NCBI GenBank assembly: GCA_038093975.1
Contig: JBBPTG010000004.1
Coordinates: 248,001-312,000, forward strand
Length of the DNA stretch: 64,000 nt
DNA from: Chalciporus piperatus
Taxonomy: Eukaryota > Basidiomycota > Agaricomycetes > Boletales > Boletaceae
Reading direction: 5' to 3'
The position numbers and the translations under genes were made by a program. The notes below the pieces were generated by a model. That model saw only the letters and a list, made by a program, of their open reading frames with translations. It did not search any database and was not told where the DNA came from. Of this stretch, positions 32,333-43,971 are shown piece by piece. Position 1 is the first letter of the stretch. Every line of letters begins with the position of its first letter.

Positions 32333-35300
32333 TTACCCAGCGAGCTCGGTCTGAAGTTGCTTGAGGACTGTGGGATCTGTCTTGTCGAGATAGTTGAGCT
32401 TGAATATGTTGGCACCTCCACAAGCCGTCTCCGCCTCCCGCAATGCGCTTGCAAGAGTTGTAGTGAGCTGGAGGGTCCGGACGGGATCGCGCTCGTATGC
32501 CTATTAATGTTGAATGACGATAGTATGTGGGCACGAGGAAGGACGCACCATTTTGCGACGGTCGTACTCCAAGGTGCCTTGTGACTCAGCGAAATAAGTA
32601 TCCGGGACATTGTCGATATCCCAGAAGAGATTGAGGCCGCTGCAAGAACTATATGTGAGTACTGCAAGGTAGCGGTACGGAGAAATCTTCAATTACTGAC
32701 CCATCTTCACCATCCTCCGTATGCTTGTGGCTTTCCTTCACTTCGTACAGAACATCTGTCCATACATTGAAGATCTCATTTGGTACGCGTTCAAGGACCT
32801 CGGGGCGGCCGGTTGAGACGAGAGATGCGATTCCAAGAGCGAGCAACTTGCGGTGTCGTGGTTCTGACATATGGTCAAACTGAAGGGAGAAAAACGAACT
32901 CAATACGGTATACGAGCGAAAAGAAGCACGTCTACCTGTCTCCAAAATTGATCCAGGACAGGTTCCCAGACTTTTTCCTCTCGTACATTTCCGACTTCTG
33001 CTGCAGCAGACGCCAAACCAACGAACATCTCGCGACCTGTCAACGCAAGGCGGGCGAGGACAAAGACACACTCCGTCAACATTGTGGAGGAACTCTGTTG
33101 CATGTTTGTACAGCTCAAAAACTGCAGACCAATGTGCACATACCTCGTCGTCATCAAGTATTTTCACAACATGAGAAAAGAAGCCAGACCTGTGCATAGC
33201 TTCGCCCCATAGTGATGAGGGTGCGAGCTGCATCATGAGATTCATGCAGTTTAAGATGCCTCTCTGATTCGCCTGAAGGGCCTGCCCAAGCAATACACTT
33301 GTAGCTGCATTCATTAAGTCGAGAGAAAAGTTCTGTCGCAGCTATTAGTAACAACAGGAAATGTTACTGAGATTGCATACCTGTAGAACAACGGAAGCAT
33401 CCAAGATAAGATATGATTCAACAATGAAGATGATCTTCCCCAATAGATCCAAGTTGCCCGCTAGTAGCATTAGCGCCATGGGGAATAGTTGGAGAAGTGT
33501 CGGATCGGAGGTGTTGTGGAGTGTTGTGGAGTCTCGAAGCGCAGCAAGCCAGAGGTTCACGCCATCTTCGTCTAGATGGATAGCCACCTGTATGCTGTTT
33601 CAGACAGTCGTCTGTGCCTTAAACACGAGCACTTACTCCGGGGGACAAGCTTTCCTGGACTAGCGGAATGACCAAAGGAACGAGAGAAGAAGAGTGTTCT
33701 TTCGATGACTACAACAACTGAGTTGAAACCAGAAATCGCTCGGCGGTGACATACCGTGATCAAACTGGTCACAATGACGAGGAGTTGCGCTTTGAACAAC
33801 CATTCCTCTCCGGCAGCAGTCCCTTCAAAAAGAGTGTCAACTGCTTATAGTAGATAAAGGATAAGAGGACATACACAGATTAGGGATTGCTCCAGCGATT
33901 ATCTGTACGTGAGGGACGATTAGTTGATCCGCACGTTCAATGACAACATTCAAGCTCTTTGCGAGACGTTGTTTCATCTCTATCGTGTCCGCTTCGCTGA
34001 TAAGCTTCAAAAGCTCCACAATTGTAGTGGGTAAGAAAGGCGCAAAAACGATTGCATCAAAGCTGACAGTCTTGCTGAGCGTCAGGTTACTGTCCACCAG
34101 CAATATAACGGCTACTCACGTCCACGCACTCACGCAAGGCATTGGCGGCGGTCAGTCGAACAACGGCGTCTGATCCATGGTTTCTGTCTTGCAACAGGTG
34201 GACAAGAATCTCCCAGATAACTGGATCCGAGGCAGGTGCACACATGTCACCGATCCATTTGCCTATCAACCATGCGATCCGACGCTTAATGATTGGGAAG
34301 CTGGTTGGGGATCAGAAACGCGAAATGCATCAACACTGGAACTTACGCCGGGTTTGTTTCTCTTACTTCGGCGACGAGCTTATGACGCATCCACTCGGAA
34401 AATGGGATTACATCACGAAGTTTTGTGGCACATCTTCCTATGGCGCAGTACAATGCTTCTTTTTGGACGACGCTTGCCAAATCAACAGTAGGTTGTTCTT
34501 TGCCCCGAAGGTGAGCATCTAGACACCAAATAAGCTTAGAGTCTCACCAATCATAGTCTTGAATGTAGTTTCCATCATAGGGACGACGTAGTCTCGATAT
34601 TGCGCCGCAAGCGTCATCAGAACACGCTCCCCGCAAGGCTACATCAAGTTATGATAGATTCCGGTCGATTGCGGCGGAAAACTCACCCGAAGTTCGTATT
34701 CCCATTGCTCGTTCTCTTTGTCTTCCTCGTTTACCCATTCTTCGGGATCGGCCATCCATCCCTCTAGATCAGAAGGATTGAGGGGAATAAATCTTGTGAC
34801 AAGCAATCGGACCGAATCCTCGACGAACTCTTGAGACAGTGCTGCAGTTGGAGTGTTAGTAGTGAGCGGGTTGTCCCAGAAACTATCTGTACTAGTCTCT
34901 GTAGTTGGTCCGCCTTTCCGGAAAGGTGTCCACTTAGCGAGGTTTTCTTTGAAAAGGACCATTGCCTGGACAAGAAAACGAACGGGGTAAACTGCAGTAG
35001 GTGAATCTAGTGACCGAAACTGAATTCAGAAACCAATGGAACCCTCGGTAAAATTTTCGCACCTTGAATCATATCCGATTGGCCGTGATTGGTGGCTTCG
35101 ACAACTTTGGACCAATAATACAAAACCATGTCATTGCAGGAAGGGAGTTCGACAAATTTTGCCGGGTCAAGTTGCTGTAGCCTTCTGAAAAATTTCCCGA
35201 AAACACGAACGTGACGTGTCAGTCGATCGATAGATGCGGTCATTACTGGATCGGAGGTTGGTGATGCCCGCAATGCTATAACAAGGCTGATACGAAGCTC

Positions 35301-36392
35301 TGAAAGCGCGCGAAGCTGAACAGTCGAACTCTGGAATACTTGAAGGAACTGAAACAGGGATGGTAAGAACATTACAATTCCTCGTACGCGCTACATACCC
35401 AATTTTTGAGATCTCCAAGTTCGCCTTTCGTATCCTTGATGATGCGCGGCCAAGCCCACAACGCCATTTTAACGAGGCATTTATAAACAAGATGGGCGAC
35501 TATAAGCGAAGCCACAGTACGCTCTTGGCCCAGCAGGCCGTTAATGTTTAAGATAGCAGGGGAAAGCTGGGAGTAGTATCCAAGCATGACGCCACGGAGC
35601 TGGTCCGTGATCTAGAAAAACGAATGAGAATGTTCTGATATCTCGAGGGAAGAGGATCATACAAGCGACATCGTCTTGACTCCTGCAAGCATTTTCATGC
35701 TAGCAAACTCTTTGAGGAGGGTGTCCAGAACATTTAAACTGCGTCTTAAACTTGATGTTGATTCCATAGTCACATTGGGGGAGTTGGCGAATGCCACCAA
35801 TCCGGACTCAACAACGGGCATGAGAGTGGAGAGGAGAGCTGGCCTAAGAGATAGATGGATTGAAAACTAGATGCTGACTGGAAGGGTCCGGACGCACCAG
35901 CTGTGCGGATAATCCAATCGAGCGATCTTTGCTATGACCAATTCATTGCAGTCGGCAATCTGTTGTGGGACTTGAGTTGGTCAGAAGGATCACGGGGACA
36001 AGAACGTACAGTGTCGTCAGTCTCCGTGAAGAAGGTGAAGCAACGCTCGCGAATCTGCGCGCGGTCATTGTCGCTCAGGAGCCTACGGAAGTGAACAATG
36101 AGAGTTGTGGCGTTGTGGCAAAGGAGGCGACGAACTTTCGTGATCGCCAGTGAGCTAGAGCAGCGTTCTTGAATTGAATGATGCTCTGTTGTCTGACGGG
36201 TAGCGGTTGTGAGAGATCTGCTGCGATCCTGTGCAGTGCGTTGTATGTTCCCGCATGCGACTCGAGCAAAACTTTGAGACGATCTGTGGATGATTTGACC
36301 TGGTCTGGTATCTGAGACGAAGCATACGCGACGATCTGCAAAAGTTCGTCTTGATTGACGACGGGAGTCGCAGATTTTGCAGGGGCATTCAT
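32333..36392 (-). CDS. kap120: Kap120/importin-11-type karyopherin beta
   Basis: Nuclear transport receptor that carries cargo through the nuclear pore under Ran-GTP control; yeast Kap120 imports ribosome-biogenesis factors. The ATG at 36392 (MNAPAKSATPVVNQDELLQI) is followed by the importin-beta N-terminal domain: HRIAADLSQPLPVRQQSIIQ, FKNAALAHWRSRK, spliced into LLSDNDRAQIRERCFTFF. About 18 short exons of HEAT-repeat helices run leftwards. The C-terminus reads ESQGTLEYDRRKM, then YERDPVRTLQLTTTLASAL and LDKTDPTVLKQLQTELAG before TAA, very like other fungal Kap120/importin-11 ends. About 1,020 residues. It is divergent from the zinc-finger gene across only 86 bp. Confidence 0.85.
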
Positions 36393-36478
36393 CTTTCGCG
36401 ACGTTCGTGTCAAAGTCACAAGTCGCGTCGTCCTAACTTGGACACGCTCAAAGTTCAACTCATAATAGCCTCCTTGTC
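36393..36478. promoter_or_regulatory. 86-bp bidirectional promoter, kap120 / Slx4-like gene
   Basis: The two ATGs point away from each other with 86 bp between them, so both 5' UTRs and any core promoter elements must overlap or share this stretch. I see no clear TATA box. Confidence 0.45.
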
Positions 36479-37889
36479 ATGAGACGCGTCCAAGACGACC
36501 AAGACGTCGTCCCAGACTCTGAACCTGAGCGTGAACAACGCAGAAAACAAATATCACGTCCAGTATCATCTCGGTCGACTTCTGGTATGTACTTCAGATC
36601 CCAGTTCCTTTGTAACTCACGCGGCCGTAGCGAGCGCGGCACCCCTAGAACCCGACATCCACCCCGCTTTACATATTGCGGGTGGACACACGACACATAA
36701 ACCTGGTGAGTGGAAGCTGCTTTCCACGTGTAGCACCCTCAACCCCATTTGTACAGAAGGCATGCAGCATGTCCCCTCCGCATCCATTCCTGAGCAACCC
36801 AAACCTGACTCCTCCCCTATTCGTACCTTCCGAGCATATCCCTCGCCACCTCCCATCGCTACAATCGAATCATTACGATCTAGCGACGACGAACAAGAGG
36901 ACCAAGTCAGTCTCATGCAGATTTCCCGGTTCGCCTTTCAACCTCCTTCCAAACATATGTCGAAACACGTTGCAAAACCACAAAACCGCGAGGTTCGTGA
37001 TCCGGGACCATCCCGACCCGCTGTTGTAGCCGGAAAAACGAAACATACTACCTCCAAAACGTGTTCCGATGTTTTGGCCGAGACACAGCTGGCTCGGCTG
37101 CTGAAATGCATAGGATGCGGGCTACAGTGGACAAGCAGGAAATCAGTCAAGCAGAAACGCGTGCATATCGAACAATGCGCCAAGAAGAATTCCCTGACCA
37201 AGGAGACAATCAGAATTCTTATCCAGAAGGATATCGGCAGCTCAACTCAAAGTCAGGCCTCCTCGTCCTCTGGTGCTGTATGCGGTGGCTGCGACGAAAA
37301 CGCTACGTCTACGTTGATGGATTCGGTCGTCCCAATTGGGCCCACCAAGAAGACCAAGCGCCAACAAGTTATCCCTACTGTCAGGTCGCTACCAGAGACC
37401 CGAGAAACCATCCTCAACAGAGCCAGGGACCTCCTTGCATCACCTTGTCGCTCCATAGGTGGTGCGGACGGTGGTCCTCTGAACAAGGAGCGCGTAGAGA
37501 TCCAGCCAACCCAGCCTTTCGGACGAAGTCTATTAGCACGCCGAAATACAGGAGATCCCAATCGCCCAGCATTGCTCGAGGCGAACAGAGTCGTGGAAGA
37601 ACCGACGGGTACTCAACCATTCGGCGCAAGCTCTCTGGGTGGTGCCGTGAAAGCAAGAAGGCTGGTAGACGGCTTTGACGATTGCTCTCCTCCCTCGACA
37701 CAACAATTTGGTGCATCAAAACTCGCCCGAGTGTCTCGACTTGGGAACGACGGTTTCAGTACTCTTGTGTGTGCATATCTGCATCTCTGTTATACTCGCT
37801 CATCGCATGTGTCGCAACAGAAACGTCCCATCTCACCGCCTCCCATTGAAAACAACGATAGAGCTGTGAGACAACGGCTCCTCCATTGA
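36479..37889 (+). CDS. C2HC zinc-finger protein resembling the N-terminal part of Slx4
   Basis: The ATG at 36479 gives an Asp/Glu/Arg-rich start (MRRVQDDQDVVPDSEPERE). Four exons. A single zinc finger sits near 37105-37185: CIGCGLQWTSRKSVKQK followed by HIEQCAKKNSLTKETI, i.e. C-x2-C-x(n)-H-x3-C. This finger and its flank resemble the one in fungal Slx4, a scaffold for structure-specific nucleases in DNA repair; the match is from memory. Downstream are three copies of T-Q-P/Q-F-G-x-S-x-L. The last intron (about 60 nt from GTGTGT at 37767) leads to KRPISPPPIENN and TGA. The C-terminal Slx1-binding domain of Slx4 is not seen, so it may be a shortened Slx4 or a different DNA-repair protein. About 410 residues, mostly disordered. 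Confidence 0.65.
37509..37733 (+). repeat. Three in-frame TQ-F-G-S-L peptide repeats
   Basis: TQPFGRSLLA at 37509, TQPFGASSLG at 37611 and TQQFGASKLA at 37698, spaced 102 and 87 bp, all in one frame. The DNA differs at synonymous sites, so the peptide, not the DNA, appears conserved. The TQ pair is also a minimal ATM/ATR-type phosphorylation site. Confidence 0.7.
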
Positions 37890-38149
37890 TTCATACGTCA
37901 TTCCATTTACTTTGCATCGGGGGGCTGTATTTTTTATTCTCAACGGTATCATACACTAGTATCAGTAGCGCCTTCGTGGCCTGACCATACTTGAGTTTCT
38001 GCTAAATAAGTACGCGACTTGGGAATCCGATCAATTGCCTTCATGGATCAAATCTAACCTTGTGTAGTGGAGTTCAGTGGAGCTCGCATGACAACAAGGT
38101 TCTCACTGTCTCATTACCCGCTTTTTATACCTTTCATGCAACGTCCAAG

Positions 38150-40715
38150 ATGCCTCGACGACCGTCCGCTGAGGAGTGCGATGTACGCTTGTCTAATGAA
38201 GTTTCGGACCCAAGGGTGGGTGAAGATTCCACCCAGCAACAAGACCGGGACGAAAAGGACACCGGTGATTCTGGGCTCCCGAGCGACGCACATGTGGAGG
38301 AGGTAGACTCGGACACCTCCACGAACACATCTGACGAGTTCAACTGGGACGATGAACCTTCGGCCGCGGAAGAGGGTCTTCATGAAGGCACGAAAGCTCG
38401 GAGAGGCAGGGCCCTCTGGCTTGCGTTCATGAAATTGACACGACCCGTCCGCACTCTCCTGGTTGGGATTCTTGGGGCCGCGATTCTCATCACTCCATTG
38501 CTGGTCGTGGAACTTAAATACCGGGTAAATGAAACTGTACGCCCTCAAGTCCAAGTATGGTCTTTGTGGCTGTCGATCATATGGGCAACATCATGTGCAA
38601 CCTACCTTGTGGTCGACCTTCTGCCAGATACCATCGTCACTGGCATTCTGCTTCTTGGCGGACAAGTTGAACGATTGAAAACACAAGTGGAGGTATACCT
38701 CAGTCCTAAACGAGACTAGTTGTGCATTGCTCATTGTGTCATCTTTTCTAGCTCACGCTCGCGGTGTCTGCATGGTTGAAGTTGTTTCTCGATGTATCAT
38801 GGGCATGGATTGCCTTGTCAGTGATTCGGGCCTACTACAATCCGCCGGGGTCGTACTGGGTCATCATAAATCGTGTTATGCAGGTATTCCTATTCTCTTT
38901 ACTACGTCTCCTGCCAGAATGCTGTACAATCCGAACAGGCTCTCTTCGCTGCCGCAGTTATATTATTCGTCGAAAAACTTTTCTTGAGATTCGTCGCCAT
39001 CAACTTCCACCAGCGTGCTCTCGCCGACCGGTTGGCTGAGAACCGTCTCGGGCTGAAGGTCCTCGATCGACTCTCGAATGTACATCCTGTTTCGGCACCC
39101 AAAAGACCGCCACACGGAAGGAGAGGGCCCATCAATGCACTCAGTTCGATTGGCACTTCACTCGACCTCGGGGGATTGGCGAGTGTCTTGACGCATCGGA
39201 AAGACCACACTTCTGGGTCGAGCTCGCCCTCAACGGAGGGACCCCCCGCTCATGAAAAGCAAGAGTCTGCCCCCCACCATCATCCCCTGCAAAAGAAGCA
39301 TGGACTCAGTCGTGCTGAGACGAGGCGCCGCAGACGTAAATTCATGGCATCTATCATTGTCGATCAAGTTGGGGGAGCTATCGGTCAGGTGGCACTCAAG
39401 AATCACAAGGGGGGAGAACTGGGAGGTCTTCATTCGGCCAAAAGGTTGGCCAAGAAGCTGTTCGAGGGTTTGAGAGCCACGAGTCCTGGGCGAGATCACC
39501 TGGTAGTAGAAGGTGTGTTTGTCGTTATGTTTGTAGCGTGCTACCACCAACTGAACATTTACCCAGACTTTTATCCTTATTTCAAGACCACATCCGAAGC
39601 TGTCCGTATCTTCATGCACCTTATGACTACTTTGACTGATGTTCAGCTAGCATGCCGCATTTGCTCTGTTTGACAAAGATGGTAACGGCGACATCAGTAA
39701 ACGTGAGATGAGAGAGGCGGTGCAAAGGATTTACAAGGATCGCAAAGCTCTGACGGCAAGCCTGAAGGTGAGCAAACTGAACCCTTCGCGCCCGTCATTA
39801 TCAAACCCTCGAACAGGATGTCGGCTCAGCGGTGGCGAAACTTGATGCAGTCCTTGTCTCCATCGCTCTCGTTGGCATCATATTCACATGTTTACTCATT
39901 TTCAACCGAAACAATACCTTAGCCTCGTTGGTGCCTCTTGCGACGATCATCCTCGGATTCTCATTCATCTTCGGTCACTCAGCTCAGACCCTCTTCGAAT
40001 CCGTGAGTCATACTAGGAATGTCTAAGATTGTCCTCAACCTCGTCACCAGCTTATCTTCATCTTCTCCACGCATGTGTTTGACGTCGGAGATCTGGTGAT
40101 GATCGACGAGCAATACCTCACTGTTAAGGAGTTCGGCCTTTTCTCTACCACATTCCGGAGGGTCGATGGACAAGAAATTATCGTGCCCAATTCCTTGCTA
40201 TCCACCACGAAACTGGTTCATAACATGCGTCGGAGCAACTCCATGTACGCTTTCCCGCTCACCGTGTCCTGATGCGTGAGACTGATGATCCATAGGTGGG
40301 AGAGTACTACGATCACAGTTTCCTACAATACCTCCTTGGAAATTGTCGAGCAGTTCAAACAACGTCTGTCAACATATGTCGCGGCAAACAACCGTGAATG
40401 GTCGGGTTTCAGCGTCAGCATAGACAGGATGGAGTACCAAAACGCAATTTACCTCACCCTTTCTGTAGAACGTAAGAACACACCCGTACAAAACCGTCAT
40501 TCTGTGTATTCAAACCTCTGCTTTCAGATCGCGCGAATTGGCAAGACTGGGGTGGACGATGGCAACGCAGGAACCTTTTCATGCGCCACCTCAAAACTGT
40601 CTTGGAAGAGCTTGATCTGAAATATACCCTACCTATACAACCTGTGCTTTTACCCAGCGGAATGCGTCCGCCGATGCCCACCCGTGACGCTGCGGTCATG
40701 GCTAGAGGAGCTTGA
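38150..40715 (+). CDS. EF-hand mechanosensitive channel of the MscS family (Msy1/Msy2-like)
   Basis: Stretch-gated channel; fission-yeast Msy1 and Msy2 sit in the ER and control calcium in hypo-osmotic shock. The ATG at 38150 starts a polar N-terminal domain. Helices follow: RTLLVGILGAAILITPLLVV, LWLSIIWATSCATYLVVDLL, LTLAVSAWLKLFLDVSWAWI, ALFAAAVILFVEKLFLRFVA. After a basic loop, an EF-hand (FALFDKDGNGDISKREM, loop codons 39669-39704) has all calcium ligands. Then LVSIALVGIIFTCLLIF and the MscS core: LVPLATIILGFSFIFGHSAQ (pore helix), HVFDVGDLVMIDEQYLTVKE and VPNSLLSTTKLVHNMRRSNS (beta domain). C-terminus PPMPTRDAAVMARGA, TGA at 40713-40715. About 730 residues, seven introns. Confidence 0.93.
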
Positions 40716-40931
40716 AAAGATAGTATTCCCTCGTGTGCTTTCTGTTTTGCATAGTGATCTATCAATGTAGTAGCATGTACGACGGTTCTTTCTGTGAAAG
40801 GCCGCTTGGCATAAAGCCTGTTGAAGGCAGGTATTCTACGAGTTAGGTATCAGAGATATCCATGCGTCTATATTGTGGCAATCTGTGTGGGATGGGGGAT
40901 GCCGCACAGAATAAATGAAGTTAGAATAGAG

Positions 40932-42880
40932 CTATAGATCTCCGAGAGCCAGGGAAGACAGTCCTGCCACCTCGATGACCCCTCCGACAAGGTGCAGACT
41001 GCCGGTGACAAGGACATCCATTCGTCTCGTTTCTGAGCACTCGCGAACTTTTCGTATGGCATGTTCGATGGAAGACAGTGAATGGATCGCATCGACGGGG
41101 AACTCTTTCAACAGGTTCGACCACGATTCTTTGAGTTGGTCTTGAGTTGTAGGCCCGTCGTGAGGAGCGGTAGCCGTCGCCACAGACGTCAGATCTACCA
41201 AAATGTAGGTTAACGAGCGTTAAAAATGCTGTCGAAGTGGCTTACCGCCTTTGTAGTGTCCGTCAGAATAGGTGACGTTGCTGCAGAATATGACCTGGTC
41301 GAAAAACGTGCTCGCATCTTCAGAGCTCTTGGAAGCTGAGAGCTGTACTTTGATTTCCTCAAGCATCGTTTTAAGGAAAGCATCTCCCGCACGGCCGTTA
41401 GTGCAGTTAAAGATGAGTATGCGTTGTGGGCGCGTATCATCCGTGGGCCTATCGCAGTGAAGGTTATTATTTCCCAACGAGGTCTAGATCGAATATACTT
41501 GCTTGCTAAGGCCAATGTCACGGTTAACAAACCATTCCATGCAACATTTCAGACTCTCAGCAGTGTGGGCCCCATCGAGATACCAAGTTGTCGAAGAACG
41601 ATCAGGGTCCGGTACAGTCTGGCAACGGCCAGGCCACTTGGCATCTGTAAGGCCAGTAATGAAGCTTTCGGGTAGCGCCTCTAGGTATGAAGATTTATTT
41701 TGTTTGAGAAGGAAGACGCGAGCGAGTTCTACTGCAAGACTGGCATTTGTTATCTGATGTTTACCCGAAAGGCCTACAAAAAAGGTCAGAGCAAATACAA
41801 GATGGAAAGACAATTTTGGCGCGCCCAATTTGATATCTTTCAGAGTAGGTGACTCCTTGACGACTTTGAACTCCGACGCCTAGAGGTCTTTGAGCAACGG
41901 TCCAAACGACGATTTCTCGCACATACCTTGACCTTGGTAGCGATCTCTCGGAGAATGGTTTCCAGGTCGGCCGATGGGTAGTGTTGTTCAACAGTTAGCG
42001 CTGGAACATCTTTCTTGTAAATTCCACCTTTTTGTCCCGCGATGGCTTCAATGGTTCCTCCCAAAACTGGAACATGATCCATTCCGAGAGAGGTAATTCC
42101 AGCCACGATTGGTTTTGGGACAACGTTCGTGCTGTCACTGGCCCCACCGATGCCGACTTCTAGAATGGTTGCGTCGACCTTCAGATCCTTGAATGTGTGG
42201 AACGCCATAAGAGTCAGGTATCTGAAATAATTTGGCATGCTTGGATATCCCGGGGTGAGCGGCTGCAGGAAATTTCGGTCATGTTTTACGAGGTGAATAT
42301 ATGCAAGGAGAACATACTGGGTTTTCCTGTAGTTTTTGCCATACTTCGAAGAAGTATTTGGAAAATTCGGCCTCTGATAGTGGACGGCCATCGACTCTAA
42401 TTCGTTCACGGACGGCGACAAGGTGCGGAGAAGTATAGAGGCCTGACTTGGGGTGAGAATGGAAGAGGGAGGTAGACAACCGAAGACGTACCGACTTTAA
42501 TTCCTGGTTTTGCGTGTCTGAGGATGGAGTCTGTGAAAGCACTTGTCGATCCTTTACCCTTGGTGCCGGTGATATGTATTACGTTAAGGGCATTGAGGTC
42601 GTCGGGCTAAAAATCAAAGGTATTAGAAGATGCCAAAGTGAAGGGGGATGGAGATTACGGTGAGTCCTATCCTTGTGACGAACTCGTTCATCTCTTCGAT
42701 AGCAAACAGGTTGAGAGTTCCAGCAGCGCGGGTAGCAGCGAGTACAGCAGCATTGCTCTGGAGGGAATTGAGGCAGGAAATTGCGTCTTGATATGATCTG
42801 CCTGACATTTTCCTTGAGAGGAATGCAGCTGGCCTGTGATGGTGTACAAGATAAGGATGGGCGCGAATCAGGCGGAGCAT
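40932..42880 (-). CDS. met7: Folylpolyglutamate synthase
   Basis: ATP-dependent ligase adding glutamates to tetrahydrofolates, which retains them in cytosol and mitochondria and activates one-carbon metabolism. The P-loop is explicit (VIHITGTKGKGSTS, near 42580-42545), followed by GLYTSPHLVAVRERIRVDG, VDATILEVGIGGASDSTNVV (Mur-ligase domain), SLGMDHVPVLGGTIEAIAGQ with KGGIYKK, and C-terminal WYLDGAHTAESLKCCMEWF. The first ATG (42880) gives an Arg/His-rich leader, MLRLIRAHPYLVHHHRPAAF, then a second in-frame ATG (MSGRSYQDAI). This allows mitochondrial and cytosolic forms from one gene, as in other eukaryotes. About 500 residues; eight or so introns. TAG at 40932-40934. Confidence 0.93.
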
Positions 42881-43016
42881 TGGTAGCTAGTCCTGGAGAT
42901 ACCGGTCATTAGCACCGTTCCAAATCATGCACCGCCACCCCGGAACGCGGTCACGTGATGATAAACCCCCTGAATATCGTGCAACTAGCGAGTACTTCAT
43001 TCTCACTACATGCCAC

Positions 43017-43881
43017 ATGGACAAGTACTTGACGGTCAGAAAGCCAAATACTCGTGTAGATAAACCAAAGGCTCGCCAACAAACCACCGTTCCTTACCCC
43101 CCACGTAACAAGCTAGACGAGGACAGACAACGTCGGGAAAAGTACGTGATCTCACGTTCAAGGACTTTGTTTTTACTAACTTCCGTACTCCCAGACTCTC
43201 AGCACCTCTCTACACGGACGGACAGAAGCCATCACCGTCCACGATAACCAGGCATCTTTTGAACACCCTCAAAGACGACTCGAATCCCATCACACACTCA
43301 AACATTTACGACCGATCAGGTATGCATATCTATGTCCTACTTCCCTCAGGCTGACTCAGAGGCCTCATTTTCACAGACACCGTCGTTTCTGCTGCTACAG
43401 GACATCAGCGAGGGGAAGGAAGAACCCCTATCGGTGACAGCAGTAAAAGCTGGTTCGAAGACCGTTCAAGAAAGCTCGCCCTCCAGCGCAAGGAGGAACC
43501 CACGGGAGGCATCTTGAATAATATTCGCATATACATCGATGGTTATCTCGACGGTACGACCGACATCGAGATGAGAAGGATTATCACAGAAGCGGGCGGG
43601 ACTACACTGTAAGTCAACGACCGAGAACAAATACATTGATTCTCACTCGCCCTAGACTGGTTCCCAGCGGTGCAACACACATATTAACTTCCCAACACCT
43701 CAGCGGGTCCAAGACCCATCGGATTCTGACAACAAAATCGAGAAATCTCGTTCATGTAGTCCGTCCAGAATGGGTAACTGATAGCATCAAGGCTGGTCGT
43801 CGATTGCAAGAGTCTCGTTACACGATCATTTCAAGCACAAGAAACTTGGTTGATATGCTCAAGGCTGGCAGGCCCAGCTAA
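43017..43881 (+). CDS. Stand-alone Rev1-type BRCT-domain protein
   Basis: Four exons, about 235 residues. N-terminus MDKYLTVRKPNTRVDKPKA is basic. The only domain is a BRCT at about residues 127-215: ILNNIRIYIDGYLDGTTDIE, MRRIITEAGGTTL, SGATHILTSQHLSGSKTHR and VHVVRPEWVTDSIKAGRRLQ, preceded by SWFEDRSRKLALQ. This order, including the W-F/Y-x-x-R-x-x-KL lead-in, matches the N-terminus of the translesion polymerase Rev1. The gene stops at 43879-43881 and a convergent gene starts its 3' end 90 bp later, so no polymerase domain can follow. Likely a chromatin or replication-fork adaptor. An upstream ATG at 42927 would add 30 residues. Divergent from folylpolyglutamate synthase. Confidence 0.8.
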
Positions 43882-43971
43882 AATGTAGTATTAGAATGTA
43901 GCCTTGATCTATCGACAGTGTATCGATACTCAGCGACTCTTCCATTACGCACGTAAGTACAGTATGTGTAT

